Shown here in pieces: positions 37,658 through 37,801 of a DNA stretch of 37,801 bases; positions within the stretch are counted from its first letter, which is position 1, and each line of letters starts with the position of its first letter. Made by a program: the position numbers and the translations under genes. The notes under the pieces were generated by a model. The model did not search any database. It had not been told where the DNA came from and saw only the letters and a list, made by a program, of their open reading frames with translations. The stretch is from the NCBI GenBank assembly GCA_902536935.1, contig CACAZM010000017.1, positions 1 to 37,801 of the forward strand. Direction: 5' to 3'. The DNA is from an uncultured Bacteroidota bacterium (GTDB lineage: Bacteria > Bacteroidota > Bacteroidia > Flavobacteriales > Flavobacteriaceae).

Positions 37658-37694
37658 CTAAAATTAATATTTCAAATTCTATGCCAAACTAAAA

Positions 37695-37801
37695 ATGGGG
37701 CAAAATTTAACAACACGTAGTCAAGATTATTCAAAGTGGTATAACGAACTTGTTGTACGAGCAGATTTAGCAGAAAATTCAGCTGTCCGTGGATGCATGG
37801 T
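37695..37801 (+). CDS. proS: Proline--tRNA ligase, first 35 codons
   Basis: The frame from ATG 37695 reads [20 protein letters not shown] and continues with [15 protein letters not shown] to the window end. This opening ([10 protein letters not shown] followed by [13 protein letters not shown]) is the N-terminus of the short, archaeal/eukaryote-like (type 3) prolyl-tRNA synthetase of Bacteroidota, a class II enzyme. The catalytic motifs lie beyond the window. Confidence 0.92.
   Translation, partial: MGQNLTTRSQDYSKWYNELVVRADLAENSAVRGCM

Overview
The window comes from a member of the Bacteroidota, most likely a marine Flavobacteriaceae-type bacterium. Four things point there. Many genes are preceded by the Bacteroidota -7 promoter element TAnnTTTG. 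The tmRNA encodes the tag GENNYALAA, known from this phylum. SecD and SecF are fused, and aspartokinase is fused to homoserine dehydrogenase. The run asnB-gyrB-mdh-secDF followed by lgt-yidD-cysS-folE and proS looks like a familiar flavobacterial core-genome arrangement (from memory, not checked). Nearly everything is housekeeping or envelope biogenesis. I see no insertion sequence, phage, CRISPR array or defence locus.

Layout. 1-4.5 kb (minus strand): thrA, cut by the window start, and clpC. 4.7-8.5 kb (plus): gyrA and a secreted TPR protein that ends in a hairpin terminator. 8.5-9.2 kb (minus): an NlpC/P60 peptidase. 9.3-12.7 kb (plus): a PgpH-type membrane HD phosphodiesterase and an LVIVD-repeat lipoprotein. 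12.7-13.5 kb: an AT-rich, apparently decayed stretch with a short secreted ORF, a near-identical direct repeat and a hairpin. 13.5-17.0 kb (minus): a TonB-dependent receptor, the tmRNA gene ssrA with its terminator, and kdsA. 17.1-21.2 kb (plus): typA, a FemAB/GNAT-like protein and a Wzx-type flippase. 21.1-23.2 kb: two AT-rich glycosyltransferases. 23.2-23.9 kb (minus): an FtsE-like ATPase. 24.1-31.8 kb (plus): asnB, gyrB, mdh and secDF. 31.8-35.0 kb (minus): the compact operon folE-cysS-yidD-lgt. 35.1-37.6 kb (minus): a FadL/OmpP1-like porin and a Tyr/Ser-rich lipoprotein. 37.7 kb to the end (plus): the first codons of proS.

How the genes fit together. kdsA (Kdo synthesis), the flippase, the FemAB-like protein and the two glycosyltransferases form a loose surface-polysaccharide region. 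SecDF, YidD, Lgt and FtsE belong to membrane and envelope assembly. Four genes probably produce exported lipoproteins or outer-membrane proteins that use this machinery. GyrA and GyrB lie about 18.6 kb apart on the same strand.

Several default longest-ORF starts are wrong: the true starts of pgpH, the NlpC/P60 gene, the TonB receptor, the FemAB-like gene, the GT2 gene and both envelope genes near 36-37 kb lie downstream of the first possible codon. I found no convincing new multi-gene system. The least ordinary parts are the 12.7-13.5 kb scar, the low-complexity lipoprotein paired with a porin, the AT-rich glycosyltransferase pair, and the repeated placement of -7 elements almost on top of start codons.
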